This document shows positions 22,380 to 33,599 of a stretch of 64,000 nt of DNA, piece after piece. Source of the DNA: Forficula auricularia. Taxonomy: Eukaryota > Arthropoda > Insecta > Dermaptera > Forficulidae. The notes beneath the pieces are model-generated. The model was not told where the DNA came from, ran no database searches, and was given only the letters and a program-made list of their open reading frames with translations. Where the stretch lies: NCBI GenBank assembly GCA_024734495.1, contig JALMQS010000895.1, positions 186,001 through 250,000 on the forward strand, in the 5' to 3' direction. The position numbers and the translations under genes were made by a program. Position 1 is the first letter of the stretch; each line of letters opens with the position of its first letter.

Positions 22380-22700
22380 ATAGGGACAATTTATTTAGTG
22401 ATCAAAAAAACAAACAAATTTAAAAAATTTAGTTTGTCGAGATATTTATTTGTTAGAGACTATAAAAGGACTGCTTGATCTTCATCATCAGTTCTTCTAA
22501 TTATAAATATTTTATCTGTTTTATTCCTCATCAGTTGAAATACCCAATTGGATGCAGATAAATTCATTTTTTTGTAATAGTAAACTGGTCCCTCACAGAA
22601 CGAATTTACCTACATCCAAATCGTGTATTTGAACCAATGAGTTCTAATTAAAAGAACTGATGATTAAGAACAAACCTTCGAAATTATAATCTCTAAAAAA
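22380..22700. mobile_element. Degenerate palindrome with ribozyme-like words in both arms
   Basis: The arms carry AGAACTGATGATGAAG on the minus strand near 22483-22498 and AGAACTGATGATTAAG on the plus strand near 22644-22659, with TATAGTCTCTAA / TATAATCTCTAA outside them. The GAAA element is kept only in the right arm. An old relative of the 2.4 and 17.8 kb elements. Confidence 0.5.
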
Positions 22701-23503
22701 TAAATAATTTATATACATATAAATAAAATACAAATATTTTATAGAACAATTTAGAAACGTTAATTAAAAAATCTAGACGTTTCAAGGATGGTTGCCAATT
22801 TGGAGGGTTTCTCCCCAAATTTGTCGGGGAAAAAGTTGCACGGGGGTTGTTTGGGGGGGGGGGGTAGGAGTTTAGGGTTTTTTTAGAGACAAAATTATTT
22901 GAAAAACATTGAAAAAAAATTAAATACTTATTTAAATTTTTTGCCATTTTATTTTGAATATCTGACATTTTTTATTTACAATATATAAGTTTTCGGATGT
23001 CTATTACTTTCTGTATCATTTTTATTCGATTTAAATTAAGTCATTTATCTATATTTTAAACAAAAAAAAAAAATAAGGATTTGAAAAACCCTACGTTTTA
23101 CTCAATGTCAGTTTAGGGTTTTATTCCTAAATTTTGGCCTTTTTAGGGGTTTTTGACATTACTCTTAGAGGGAAAAAAATTTGGTTTTGGCAACCCTGGT
23201 TTCAGGAGAAATTCTCCATTTATCAAAGGAGATTTGAAAATTTTAAAAATAGTTGCTTTAAAAACGAAACGATATTTATTATCTCTTTTTTAAGCAAGTA
23301 ATTTTTCTAACTTTCAAATTTGCATTGATAAAGGAAGAATTTATCCTGAAACGTCTGATTTTTAAATAGAGCTTTTTTATAGATTCTTCTATAGAAGATC
23401 TATATTTATTTTATTTATATACCTACATTAACAATCAATAACATTTTGTCAATATATATATATATATATATGTTCAGTGAGGCTTCCGCGGATAGGTTCT
23501 ATG
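22701..23503. other. Repeat debris with degenerate ribozyme-like motif
   Basis: TTGATAAAGGAAGAATTTAT then CCTGAAACGTC at 23331-23361 matches a subfamily also at 35205-35250 and 39755-39795 on the minus strand. A G run lies at 22853-22863 and a TA tract near 23455. No gene. Confidence 0.4.
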
Positions 23504-24114
23504 TCATTAGAGGTTTTTCGGGCTTCTCCACGTGGGTTTGAGAGTTTTCTGCTCTCCTTTTGGAGCCATTTTCAAGAGAGGGGGTGGGTGGTCTACGTGG
23601 TCTTAACCTTGTAGTCCAAGGTTCGTTTTGGAGGGTGTCTTCCGAATGAATTTCTTCAGTCGGAAGGTTGGGTAGATTTGGATATTTAGGAAGTTTTGGG
23701 TGTTTTGTTGTTGAAGGTGAATTACTTACATTATGGTGGCTGACGTCTCGGCTGTTGCTGTCTTGAGAATGTTGGACACTATCGATACGTTCACTGTCAC
23801 TGTCATTTCCCTACAAACAGTGACAGTGAACGTATCGATAGTGTCCAACATTCTACAGTAACAGCCGAGACGTCAGCCTCCATAATGTAGTAATTCACCT
23901 TCAACAACAAAACACCCAAAACTTCTAAATATCCAAATCTATCCAACCTTCCGACTGAAGAAATTCACTCGGAAGACACCCTCCAAAACGGACCTTGGAC
24001 TACAGGCTAAGACCGTAGACCACCACCCCTCTCTGAAAATGGCTCCAAAGGAGAGCCGAAACGTCGAGTAAAACTTTCAAACCCACGCGGAGAAACCCGA
24101 AAAACCTCTAATGA
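23504..24114. mobile_element. 611 bp near-perfect palindrome with ribozyme-like arms
   Basis: The arms of about 300 bp run from TCATTAGAGGTTTTTCGGG to its complement, meeting at TTTCCCTACAAA near 23807. Arm identity is high with scattered differences. A hammerhead-like core is at 24033-24065 on the plus strand, with a decayed counterpart at 23540-23580. It is GC-richer than its surroundings and lies between TA tracts, with no ORF. Confidence 0.75.
24033..24065 (+). ncRNA. Hammerhead-like core, altered
   Basis: CTGAAAA (one core G replaced by A), T, GGCTC/GAGCC stem, then GAAACGTC. The core change would be expected to abolish cleavage. Confidence 0.45.
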
Positions 24115-24559
24115 TATATATATGTATATCCCTAATATATTATTTTTATTTTAACTTCAAATTTCCATCTATCGGTTTTTTTGTTATAGCTAATTAATTA
24201 TAGCTTCATAGCGTGTTCTATTTTCTACTGGAATAATCCTGGAAAAAAATTATTTCTCAGGGCCAATTGTAGTAGGATAATTGGTGTATTATAGAGAATC
24301 TTTTTCTGCAAATATCAGCCAATCGAAACGTGACGTAATGATCCAAATGTCGTTAAATTTTAACAAAGTGTCAATAAAATATTCATCCTCTGGAAAATCT
24401 CTCAGATAGCATTTCAAGTTTTTTTTTTTTCTGAATGTAAAATATACGAGATATTAGAATATAATTGGATATGCTTTCTGTAATTCGATCGGAAATGAAA
24501 GGTCAGAATATGCGCAGCTCATTTTGTTATTCTCTAGACTCTAGAGCTTTGATAAAAAT
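24115..24559. other. No recognised feature
   Basis: AT-rich; no supported gene. Confidence 0.4.
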
Positions 24560-24775
24560 AAAAATAATAATAATAATAATAATTGAGGATAAAATATTTA
24601 GTAAAAAAATCCCTGAATATTAAAATATCATCATACTATATATTTGTCTAGATTAATTTGTAACAACGCTTAAAGAAATTTCTCTAAAAAAATTACCGTC
24701 TTGCCTAGAATCGAACCGACGAACTCTTGAACTAAGGGCATTAGCTCTAGCCATTACGCCATTGAAACATTAATA
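24560..24775 (-). mobile_element. tRNA-like SINE with ATT-repeat tail
   Basis: On the minus strand the head has GGCGTAATGGCTAGAG (A-box-like) and GGTTCGATTCTAGG (B box), followed by unique body sequence and a short ATT repeat at 24561-24583. Single copy in the window and distinct from families S1 and S2. Confidence 0.6.
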
Positions 24776-25254
24776 ATTATATTTTGATTTCTGTTACTAA
24801 AACTATATATTTTTGATTTAGACTGTGTCGAGATAATATTGTATTCATTTGAACTCGAATGAAAATGAAAAAACACCAATAGATTTTAAATTAAGAAACG
24901 TTAAATATATATTAATTAACGAGGCAAATTTGAAATATAATTGTCAGCTCGGATTTTAAACTGATGAATCGATTTTCATTAACCAGGCAAATTTGAAATA
25001 TAATTGTAATTTTGAAATGAAAGACTCAAATTCATTTTAAATTAAGAAACATTAAATATATTTTTTGAAATTAATTAAATTAATTGAACCGCGTAAATTT
25101 GAATAATTTCCATGATTCAGCTTGCGAATTTTTTGCAGTTCATAAATCATTTAATTGTTTTTGTTTTGAAAAGGAAAAATGAAATTTAAATTTTAAATTT
25201 AAATATATTCATAATTACCCCCCCCCCCACAACTCAAAAATTAAAGAAGCGAAA
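24776..25254. other. Local direct repeats, no gene
   Basis: GAGGCAAATTTGAAATATAA occurs near 24920 and, with one change, near 24983. A C run lies at 25219-25228. No gene. Confidence 0.4.
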
Positions 25255-25424
25255 CTTTTAAGAGACGATGTATTTTCGGTAGTTTACGGGTATACATTTG
25301 GAGTGTGGTTTTTTAAGAGGAATAAAATTTTTGGACCGAGACGCTGCCCGCCAGGGCACTAGCCCGGAGGGCCGAGCTTCGAGGGCGTGCCGAAGGCACG
25401 CACGAAAAGCTCGTATATATATAT
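25255..25424 (+). mobile_element. Helitron-like 3' end
   Basis: GC-rich block with hairpin GGCGTGCCGAAGGCACGC followed by ACGAAAAGCTCGT and then TA repeats. It resembles the 3' hairpin plus CTAGT end of the Helitron at 28080-28139, with the terminal motif altered to CTCGT. Fragment only. Confidence 0.45.
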
Positions 25425-25644
25425 TCGCTTTAAGCGTCGATTTTCCATTTTACAATTGACAAACTTGGCCGATATGAATTCAGCGTATAATTAGAGTGAC
25501 CATTAGTCCCGGATTATCAGGGACAGTCCCGCACTAATATATGTCCTGGAAAATGTCCCGAATTAGATCATTTATCATATCATGTGAATATTATACTTAA
25601 TATTCGATTATATTTTATTCACGCGTCTCTGTGTACATGACTAC

Positions 25645-25894
25645 CGAGGGGTGAACCGCGACCTAATATGCTGTACACCTACTTCCACTTGTACTTCCAA
25701 ATATTTCTAAATACTTCCAAATATTTCCAAGTACTTCCAAATATTTCCAAGTACTTCCAGATATTTCCAAGTACTTCCAAATATTTCCAAGTACATACTT
25801 CCAAATATTTCCAAGTACTTCCAGATATTTCCAAGTACTTCCAAAATACTTCCAAAGAGGTGTACCCCTACTTCCAATCGCGGATCACTCCTCG
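25645..25894. mobile_element. hAT MITE with internal minisatellite
   Basis: Ends CGAGGGGTGAACCGCGACC and, inverted, CGAGGAGTGATCCGCGATT; 8 bp duplication ATGACTAC at 25637-25644 and 25895-25902. The interior is an array of about ten ACTTCCARATATTTCCAAGT-type units of about 20 bp. The array keeps a frame open (25668-25898) only because of its periodicity; it is not a gene. Confidence 0.85.
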
Positions 25895-25902
25895 ATGACT
25901 AC

Positions 25903-26087
25903 ATTACTGTATTTTCATTTTTCATTTTAGTTTTTGGAATTTTTTTTTTTAATAGGGTAGGGGGGTCAATCTCCCGGATTGGACCGCAGAAAAAATTGTC
26001 ACCCTAAGTATAATGGTAGACTGTTAAGATTTAAAGAGATCATAATTAATAGAGATTGTGGTATTGTTGCAAGGTGAAACATCTTTA
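25903..26087. other. No recognised feature
   Basis: AT-rich; nothing supported. Confidence 0.4.
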
Positions 26088-26704
26088 ATAAAGATAAAAG
26101 TAAATAAGTATTTTATGAAATATTCATTTACTATGAGTTAAGATTTCTAGGTCACTTGTTTCACATTAAAAATTTTTAAATTTAATGTGAAACAAGTTTG
26201 CCATCAATTAATCATGTTTCCTGTATTTGATTCAATTGCGAATCGAATGCAGGTGATTTTTGTCAGATATTAAGTAAAAATAATATCCGAATTTATATAT
26301 TTCTATCTTGTAATAGTGAAGTTAATTTTCTAATTAATATATTAAAGAATAATCAACATATTAACGAGAATTGTTTTTGATCGCGTTTTTAAACAAGATA
26401 TACCTATATATCGTGAGACTACTGCTGGTTGAGGATATTGGAGTCTGCTCAATCTTAAGTCTGGACCAAGCGAAAATGAAAAAGATGTGATCCATCTAGC
26501 TATGATCCAGCATCATTTCGCGATTAGCCCTCATGAAGCCTTTTATATCAAACACTGATATGGATCAACAAATGGATTTGTAATCTGAGATGTTATATAT
26601 TCAATCCCCCAGTCCAGCGAGATCGATCTGTTAACAGTGACCTAGAAATTTTAATTCATAGTAAATGAATATTTCATATAATATTTATTTACTTTTATCT
26701 TTTA
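26088..26704. repeat. Fold-back element with a smaller hairpin in its arm
   Basis: The outer arms TAAAGATAAAAGTAAATA and complement extend to GGTCACT/AGTGACC. A separate 49 bp hairpin with TTGTTTCACATT ends (26157-26205) interrupts only the left arm, so it inserted later. No ORF. Confidence 0.6.
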
Positions 26705-27093
26705 AAGAGATCCATTAAAAGCGTCTAAGGGATCAAGAATTTAGATTTAGTAGTGATTCATTTTGGAAAATTTTATTTATATGTAGATAGATATTGAAAA
26801 ATATTCATTTCTGTAAAATGTCTATTTTCTGGCTCTCTAGCTTATTACGGTTTATTCTACAGAATTGACTCAATTATCTCTTTATTTGAAAATTAATTAC
26901 TCTACAAAGCCAAGACCTTATATTCAAATTCAGCCCTTCAAAAATTAGAGATGGAAACTAATTATTTTGACAAAGTTAAATTTTAATAACATTTCGTGTC
27001 ATATCTTGCAATTTTGTAAATAATATTATAAGAAAAAACTTTTTTGTTGAAAATTTTATAAAGTAGAAAAAAAATATCATGTATAAATATGTA

Positions 27094-27320
27094 CTAGAAA
27101 ATCATAAGATGGTGTCATCTATTAAATCCGATGGAATGGAATATTTTTAATTATATGTCAGAGGGGTTGTTTTTCACCCCCTCGGGAATCGAACCCGAGT
27201 GCCAGTAACAGCAATCCGGGCCATCTGGCTCACCTGCGGGATGCGAACCTCTCTGACATATGTAAACGCGTAAAATATTCCATCGGATTTAATAGATGAC
27301 ACCATCTTATGATTTTCTAG
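27094..27320. mobile_element. TIR element with tRNA-like core
   Basis: The terminal repeats CTAGAAAATCATAAGATGG...ATCCGATGGAATA (about 50 bp each) enclose a tRNA-like segment on the minus strand with B box GGGTTCGATTCC and A-box-like GTGAGCCAGATGGCC. TA lies on both sides. A second copy is at 47027-47194. The antisense frame crossing it (27174-27380) is fortuitous. Confidence 0.65.
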
Positions 27321-27409
27321 TAAATTTGAACCTATTACCATCGGCAAATTAATATCTTTCATATAAATATATAATTTCAAAATTTTGAAAATAGGTATTA
27401 GATTTATTA

Positions 27410-28139
27410 TCTATATATATAAAATTAAGGTTTTGTCTGTACATTGCTCCAAATCACGCCAAATTTTGGTTGCATACGTTTCAAGCAAAGTTATGAATGA
27501 AAACACCCTCAACAAAATTCCTGTCTGTCTGTATGTATGTATGTCTGTTTCAGTGGTTTCCGAAAAGTTGCTCATGATTCACGTAAAAACGGCTGAAGGG
27601 GTTATTATGAAATTTCATATTTACATCAGATGTCTTCTAACTTAGGTTTTTAGCTATATAACGTTTTGATATTTTGACCCCAGAAGGGGTTTGTGTGTGT
27701 GTGGGGGGGGGGGGGGGCACGAATAAAAATTATCAAATAACTCCTAAACTAACTATTACGGCAAATTTTATGATAAACAAAGTTGTAGGGGATGTGATTT
27801 CTGGCAACTTTTGTTTAAAAAAATTTCCCCAAAAAACCGGAAAACAGGAGTGAGGTGGAGGTGCAGGGACTGGTGCGGGGTTGGGTCCAGGGGGCTAGGC
27901 GGGGGTGTAGTGCACAGGGTTGGAGGGCGCGGGGTGGGGTGCGGGGTCCGAGGTGGGTGGGGTGCGGTTGGTGAAGTGGGGGCGGGGGTTGGGCATGGTG
28001 CGGGGTGGGGGTGCTCGGTGGGTTTTGGGGGTGTTGTGGGTGGGAGTGGGGGGTGAGGGTGGGGTTCGAGTTCTGGGGATCCAGGGGGCGTGCCCCCTGG
28101 CTAGCAAGAGGGCCGCCGAAGGCGGGCCTTGCACCTAGT
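27410..28139 (+). mobile_element. Helitron-like element
   Basis: Starts TCTATATATATAAAATTAAG and ends in two hairpins (CCAGGGGGCGTGCCCCCTGG at 28081-28100 and GGCCGCC...GGCGGGCC at 28111-28128) then GCACCTAGT. The TC start, 3' hairpin, CTAGT end and A|T-type flanks fit Helitrons. The frames at 27385-27645 and 27811-28138 lie inside it; no Rep/helicase is recognisable, so it is non-autonomous. A related partial copy is at 21331-21893. Confidence 0.65.
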
Positions 28140-29717
28140 ATAATATATATTTATAGGTGTTTTGGGGCGCATCAACGACAAGGGTTATTAGCGCAATAGG
28201 TATTAGATATTTAATTATTATTATTTTTTGTTAAATCTTAAGTTTCTTTCTTTATAATTTTTGAATGATTAAATATTTAAAATTGACTTAATGAAGAATT
28301 TAGTTCTCTACAAAAGCTTCAAAACGGTAAAGCGCTTACATTTAACTCTCAATAGTTTTTGAGGAAAATTAAATATTTTTATAATTTAAAAATCATCTAT
28401 ACAATTTCATATTATTCATATTATATCAAACTCAAAAGTTTAATTCACTATAACTTATTAATTGTTTAACTTATTGACTTAATTCAATGAACACATAATA
28501 TGTAGATAATTTAATTTTTTACAAAATCTTACCCCTTAATAATTTTTTAGTTAAAATCAAAATAAGAATTAATAATAGAAGTAATTGATATAAGAAAGTT
28601 TGTTTACGTTTTTTTTTTTTTTACCTATATTCAGAGGTATAATCTTGTTCAGTAATTTTTTGTAACTATATCATATGTATATTAAGTTTATTGGAAATCT
28701 TTTCTATTTTTTTATTCATGCCTAGAAATGCCGAAACGTTGAGAAAATTCAATTTTTTCTACCAACGTAAAAACACAAGAACAGAACGTTATAGAAAGTT
28801 CATTTTAGTGCATATTTTTTTTAGGTTTTTTCTATCTAGCTTTAGAACTTTAAATTGAAAAATGCAAAAAATAATTTAAAATAAAATTGAATCTTTTATC
28901 TATGAAGCTTATAGTCATTTTATAAATAGTTGTTCTAAAGGGCTGACATTTGACATACAACTTTGATATCTCTGTTTCAAATTTATCTGAAACTATACTT
29001 CCACTGGAAAAAAAAATGGTTTTATTGTCTCAAGGATACCGAGTGATAAAAGTTTTTTTTTTCTACTTTTTACTCTAATTAATACTCCTCGATGTTTTGA
29101 CATTTATTTAAATAATGTCTACAGAAATAAAACCGAAACGTATCCAGTCAAAGCTAATTAAAAACTTTTGCTCTTTTTTTTCTTTTTTTCTCTCGTTGAA
29201 AGTACCGGTTCTTGGTGGATAATTGTAGAGTTTTCCCTGACACGTGTAGGTATAAGCCTACCTCAACGCCATTTATATTGCGGGCGGTTTCTATTTAGGA
29301 CAAGCGTACAGAGTAATCGTAAGACATGAGGATGCTCTGAACCTTACTCAAAATAACGACAAATAATTGAAATTTAATGAAATCAATATATTTTATTTTT
29401 ATTTTGTTCATGACTCAAAGAGGTGGACAAATATAACATGCTTTAATAATGTTGCTTACGTTTTTTCGTAAAAATTTTCGAAATTATTTATCTCGAACTC
29501 GGTTTAAGAAATTCAAAAACATTCTAATGAATAGTTTTAAAAGTATATTTATAACTTAGGCTCTTCTTTAAATGAGAATAGATTAATCGGGCGTTGACTT
29601 CCTCGGCTATACATAGAGAATTAATAAATATAAAACAACATTTATACAAATTCCTGATTCCCGAAATAATTTGAAGCAAAAGTACAAGAGACAAAAATTT
29701 TGCAGAATTAAAAACTT
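28140..29717. other. No gene; degenerate ribozyme-like words
   Basis: ATGCCGAAACGTTGAG at 28727-28742 and AAACCGAAACGTATCC at 29130-29145 look like eroded 3' halves of hammerhead-like cores. The rest is AT-rich without features. Confidence 0.4.
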
Positions 29718-30008
29718 CAAAAGATAGTATATCAAATTTTGTCCATATTGTATTAAAAAACCAAAAAACAAAGTCTTTGAGAATTTGAAAAATTGAAATT
29801 TAAAAATTGGATTGTTGTCATTTGTTTATTACGATGACAAAATGGATTCCCATTATTACCCAATTTGAAGAAAAATCAATTTTAGACGTTGTTTTATTCA
29901 AGAAATAGTGTGCATTGGAAAGTAATTTTTACTTAATTATTTAAAGATAGTATTTTAAATTTTGTCCATATTGTATTAAAAGAGCAAAAACAAAGTCTTT
30001 AAGAATTT

Positions 30009-30044
<36 letters not shown>

Positions 30045-30390
30045 GGCTTTTCGGCCTTTTTAGCCATAAGCCACTTTACGATACTATATATTTATTTTTA
30101 AAATTTGTCTCTACTCCCGGGGTCAGATTTTAGCTGGATGCCTCGAGTCGGATTCGAACCCGGGTCCCCTGGTTAGCTCGCTGTCATGCTACCGTCTAGC
30201 CTATCTGACCCCCCAAGAATTTAATTGAAAAAAATTTAATTTTAAAATTGAATTGTTGTCAATTGTTTATGACGATGACAAAATGGATTCCCATTATTAC
30301 CCAATTAGCTGAAAAATCTGTTTTTGACGTTGTTTTATTCAAGAAATAGTGTGCATTTGTAAGTAATTTTTAATTGATTATTTAGTAATT
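29718..30390. repeat. Two-copy tandem duplication, second copy split by a SINE
   Basis: A unit of about 225 bp starting AAAGATAGTAT and containing GATGACAAAATGGATTCCCA occurs at 29718-29942 and again at 29943-30390, where the SINE at 30013-30214 interrupts it. Copies differ at scattered positions, so the duplication predates the SINE. Confidence 0.7.
30013..30214 (-). mobile_element. tRNA-derived SINE, family S1, with target duplication
   Basis: Minus-strand SINE with B box GGGTTCGAATCC, GGCTAAAATCTGACC-like head, the CGAAAAGCCC tail block and a long A run (T30-type run on plus). Flanked by AAGAATTTAATT at 30001-30012 and 30215-30226, a perfect 12 bp duplication. Confidence 0.85.
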
Positions 30391-30670
30391 ATTTAATTGT
30401 TAATTTATAATTTCCTGTAAAGCCTAAACAATTTATTTATATCCTTCTATTTATTAATTAAATTAAATTTTTTGATTTTTTAATTATAAATTAGACAAAC
30501 TCGGATGTTCCTACTTATTCTATTTAGAATTTAATTCTGGTTGTTTTTTCTCTTATACGTTTTTGTTCTAAAATAACACTTCTTGACAAAATGTGTTATC
30601 ACTAAACATAACAAGAATCCTAGTAGTTTTATACACTGATTTTCTTGGTCTTTATCTATTTTTTAAAACA

Positions 30671-31047
30671 GCTTAGGTTTTTGAGTTATTTTTAATCTAA
30701 ACTCCGAAAAAGGCAATTTTGGTGTGTTTTTGAGACACCTTATCTATAAAACAGCAACATATGTAGTCAAAATACTTCTTTTCCTTAATAGGAAAAGGTC
30801 ATTTCTTTAAATTTCAATTTACTGCTAGTTTAGAAAAAAAACTATTACTACATTATGTTTCTAATTAAGCTAAAACTAACCAGTATACTGAAAATCAAAG
30901 AGGAAGCTTTTTCTACCAAATTCACAAAAAATTTTGATTTCAAATAGTGATGTTTCATATTTATAGGATGTCAAAAATAGACAAAAATGGTACTTTTTGG
31001 TGTTTTGATCGAAAACATCTCAAAATCCTCACCTGAGGTAAAAATTC
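30671..31047. repeat. Fold-back repeat RE, second copy
   Basis: Diverged inverted arms (TTTTTGAGTTATTTTTAATC, ATTTTGGTGTGTTTTTGA on the left; TGTCAAAAATAGAC, GAAAACATCTCAAAATCC on the right). Related to 5924-6357. Confidence 0.45.
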
Positions 31048-32339
31048 GAAAAACACCATTTTTATTGTGACTAATGTAATTAGGAAATCAAAATTTCATT
31101 TAAATTATTAAACTCAATTGCATACATATTATTTAATGAATTAAATATATTTGTAGGTATTTAGAATATCCAAATTATGAATGAATTATCCAATTAGCTC
31201 CTACTATACTTAATTCATTCAAATAAATGTTGTTTTACATGTTAATTTAAGAAATTTTACTGGATAGTATTTCGTTTAAAATTCCCATGATTTGTCAACT
31301 ATACGAAGGAAATGCCAAGAAATAGAACTATCTTAGTTTGAGTACATTTAATTTTTTGGAATATATCTCATATCAATTGGTTGCAATGTATATTATAATT
31401 TTTTCTATAAAAAATCTTATTTTAGTTTTTTTTAATAAAAACAACTATTTTAGAAAAAATAAATTATGAGTTTTAAAATATTTTAATCCTATATCCTACT
31501 ATAAAGGTAATATTTACAAAATGGTTGCTCATTTGAATAAAAATCACATAGGACATTTTTTATAGAGAATTTTATAATAAGCAAATTTGATAATGACATT
31601 TTTTATCAAACATGTAATGCATAACGAGATATTTACCAAAAAATAAATATACATTAAAGCCCTTATATTTTGGAAACCACTCGAGATACGGGACATATTT
31701 AAATAAACTTATTTTTTTGAAATGACTGCTCCTATGGCCTCTCAGAATATTAACTTTCATTTTCAGTATACCCGATATATATAAACTATGTCTAATCGAA
31801 AATTTAAATAGAATACACACCTATATATTAAAAGTTGGCATTGTGTGTAAATTTAAATTTGTATTAAATGAATTTTCAAAATATATAAATAGCCAATATT
31901 TCACTTTACTAGAATACGTAATCCATTAAGTGGGTCACTGGGTGAAGTTGGATTTAAAAATGTCCCACCTTGAACTGAACTGAACGGAATAGACAGGCAC
32001 GACGACGTTAGGTTTAATAATATACCACACGAAAAGACATTTCGAATTAAGAAAAAAAAATTAACACGTTTTCATTTATTATTAGATTATTTTTTCTCAA
32101 ATCAAAAATAAAATAATATTTTTTTCAAAATTTCTGAGTGAATTATTTGAAAATATTTAGAATTCAAGCAAAAATATAATTTAATACAATTAGAATTTGT
32201 TATGAAATCTACACTAAGATTATATTATAGTATCCATATCACACAAAAGTAGTGAAAATTGTTTCAGTAAATGTATCCAAATTAAAGATATATAAAATGA
32301 TTTTTTTTTAATCTTAATTTTAAAAATAATAAATAAAAT
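31048..32339. other. No recognised feature
   Basis: AT-rich. The antisense frame at 31572-31820 has no recognisable family signature. Confidence 0.4.
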
Positions 32340-32635
32340 ATTCACGGGTTTTTGGACAATTTTTTTTATCAATGTTAAATATCAATTTTCGTACGACGTT
32401 TCGTCCTTTTTCAGGACTTTTTCAAGTACTCAATTACTTAAAATATTAATCGTTGATAAAATAGTGAGACCATCGAACAATAAATAGTGTATTCATAATA
32501 TCCATCCCATAATTCGTTAACAACTAATTTTCAAAAAACAATAAAAATCTTAAAAGTCCTGAAAAAGGACGAAACGTCCTACGAAAATTGATATTTAATA
32601 TTGATAAAAAAAAATTATCCAAAAACCCGTGAATC
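32340..32635. mobile_element. Palindrome with ribozyme-like cores in both arms
   Basis: The ends ATTCACGGGTTTTTGGACAA and complement define the fold-back. Each arm contains AGTCCTGAAAAAGGACGAAA then CGTC: minus strand near 32393-32420, plus strand near 32551-32578. The core before stem II (CTTGAAAA, CTTAAAA) departs from CTGANGA, so activity is doubtful, but stem II GTCC/GGAC and GAAACGTC are perfect. Confidence 0.6.
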
Positions 32636-32639
32636 TTTT

Positions 32640-33120
32640 ATTTATTATTAAAATGGACATGAACCAAATAAATTTAAAAATAATGTTTAACGATATTAAA
32701 ATCATATAAATAAAAATAAAATTTAATTTTTTATTAATTTTCCTCTTTTCGAAACAGAACTTTTTTTCTGACTCAGAGGGGATTCCTGTTATTATTTATC
32801 AAAGAATATAGAAATTTAAATCACGTGGACTTATTTTTAATATTCTGTTTTTAATATATATATAGGTATATAAGAATTCTAATCTAAATTAAAGACAGAA
32901 ATTAGTAACATTTTTATTTTTAAAATAAACCTGCATTTGTTTACTTTTTTAATCGCATATAACCTATAAATATAATACAAAATCACCGCTCAACTAAACT
33001 CAACTGAGACGCATAACTTCAAAACTTCATAATAAGAGACTCGACTATATATATAGGTTTATAGGTATATCCCCAATATATTATTTTTTAAATAATATTT
33101 CTCTAAAAAAATTATTTATA
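32640..33120. other. No recognised feature
   Basis: AT-rich; no supported feature. Confidence 0.4.
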
Positions 33121-33144
33121 GAATACGTGTTACGTTTGTTTACC

Positions 33145-33345
33145 TATGCGCATATCAGTATCGTGTGTCGTATTTTTGTTCGTTTGTCATTGAGAATTGC
33201 TTATCAGGCATGTTATCTACCTGTATCTGTCACAACTCGCTCTAACCGGCCTGCTTTTTGCTAAAGTCGAAAGCAACGTGTTATTTTTTTGCATAATAGT
33301 ATGGTCAAGGTTTCTCGGTAGACTGCCGTAAAGCTTCTCGCAGGT
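33145..33345 (+). promoter_or_regulatory. Candidate promoter / 5' region
   Basis: An initiator-like TATCAGTATCG at 33153-33163 (arthropod Inr core TCAGT) precedes a GC-richer stretch without TE similarity. No TATA box at the right spacing and only a weak downstream TTGTC. An inference from composition and position; the same block could equally be intron before an internal exon (AATAG at 33295-33299 and CAG at 33341-33343 are acceptor-like). Confidence 0.3.
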
Positions 33346-33507
33346 ATGAGTAGTAAAGTGTGCGACTCACCGGACATGTCTCCTCCTGTCTGTGTCTGTG
33401 TTCGGTTTGCGGTGGCGGATCCCTCGGGAACTCCGGTGTGTGGCTGGGCTGGTCCTCTGCGGTGTCTGGCAAGGCAAGTGACTGGCAATGCCCAACTCGA
33501 GGATGCC
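33344..33507 (+). CDS. Candidate coding exon, unknown protein
   Basis: GC-rich relative to its surroundings, preceded by TTCTCGCAG and followed by a consensus donor GTAAGT. From ATG 33346 it reads MSSKVCDSPDMSPPVCVCVR... to ...AQLEDA and leaves in phase 0. That phase does not join the exon at 45308, which needs two carried-over bases, so a missing exon or a separate gene must be assumed. A T/C- and G-rich low-complexity tail (33520-33565) follows. Other frames are also partly open, so the frame is uncertain. Confidence 0.35.
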
Positions 33508-33599
33508 GTAAGTCGCGGGAGGGGCGGGTGCCCCACCCCCTCCACACCACTCCCTCCCCTCAATTAACCTCCATCTGAAACGGGTTCCAGGTCAGGTCA

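Noticed and set aside
27811..28199. Gly/Val- and Pro/Thr-rich frames
   Set aside because: Low-complexity products of the G-rich Helitron interior, open on both strands.
33261..33563. Antisense frames over the GC-rich island
   Set aside because: The plus strand has the better splice signals and start; the antisense polypyrimidine and acceptor signals are missing.
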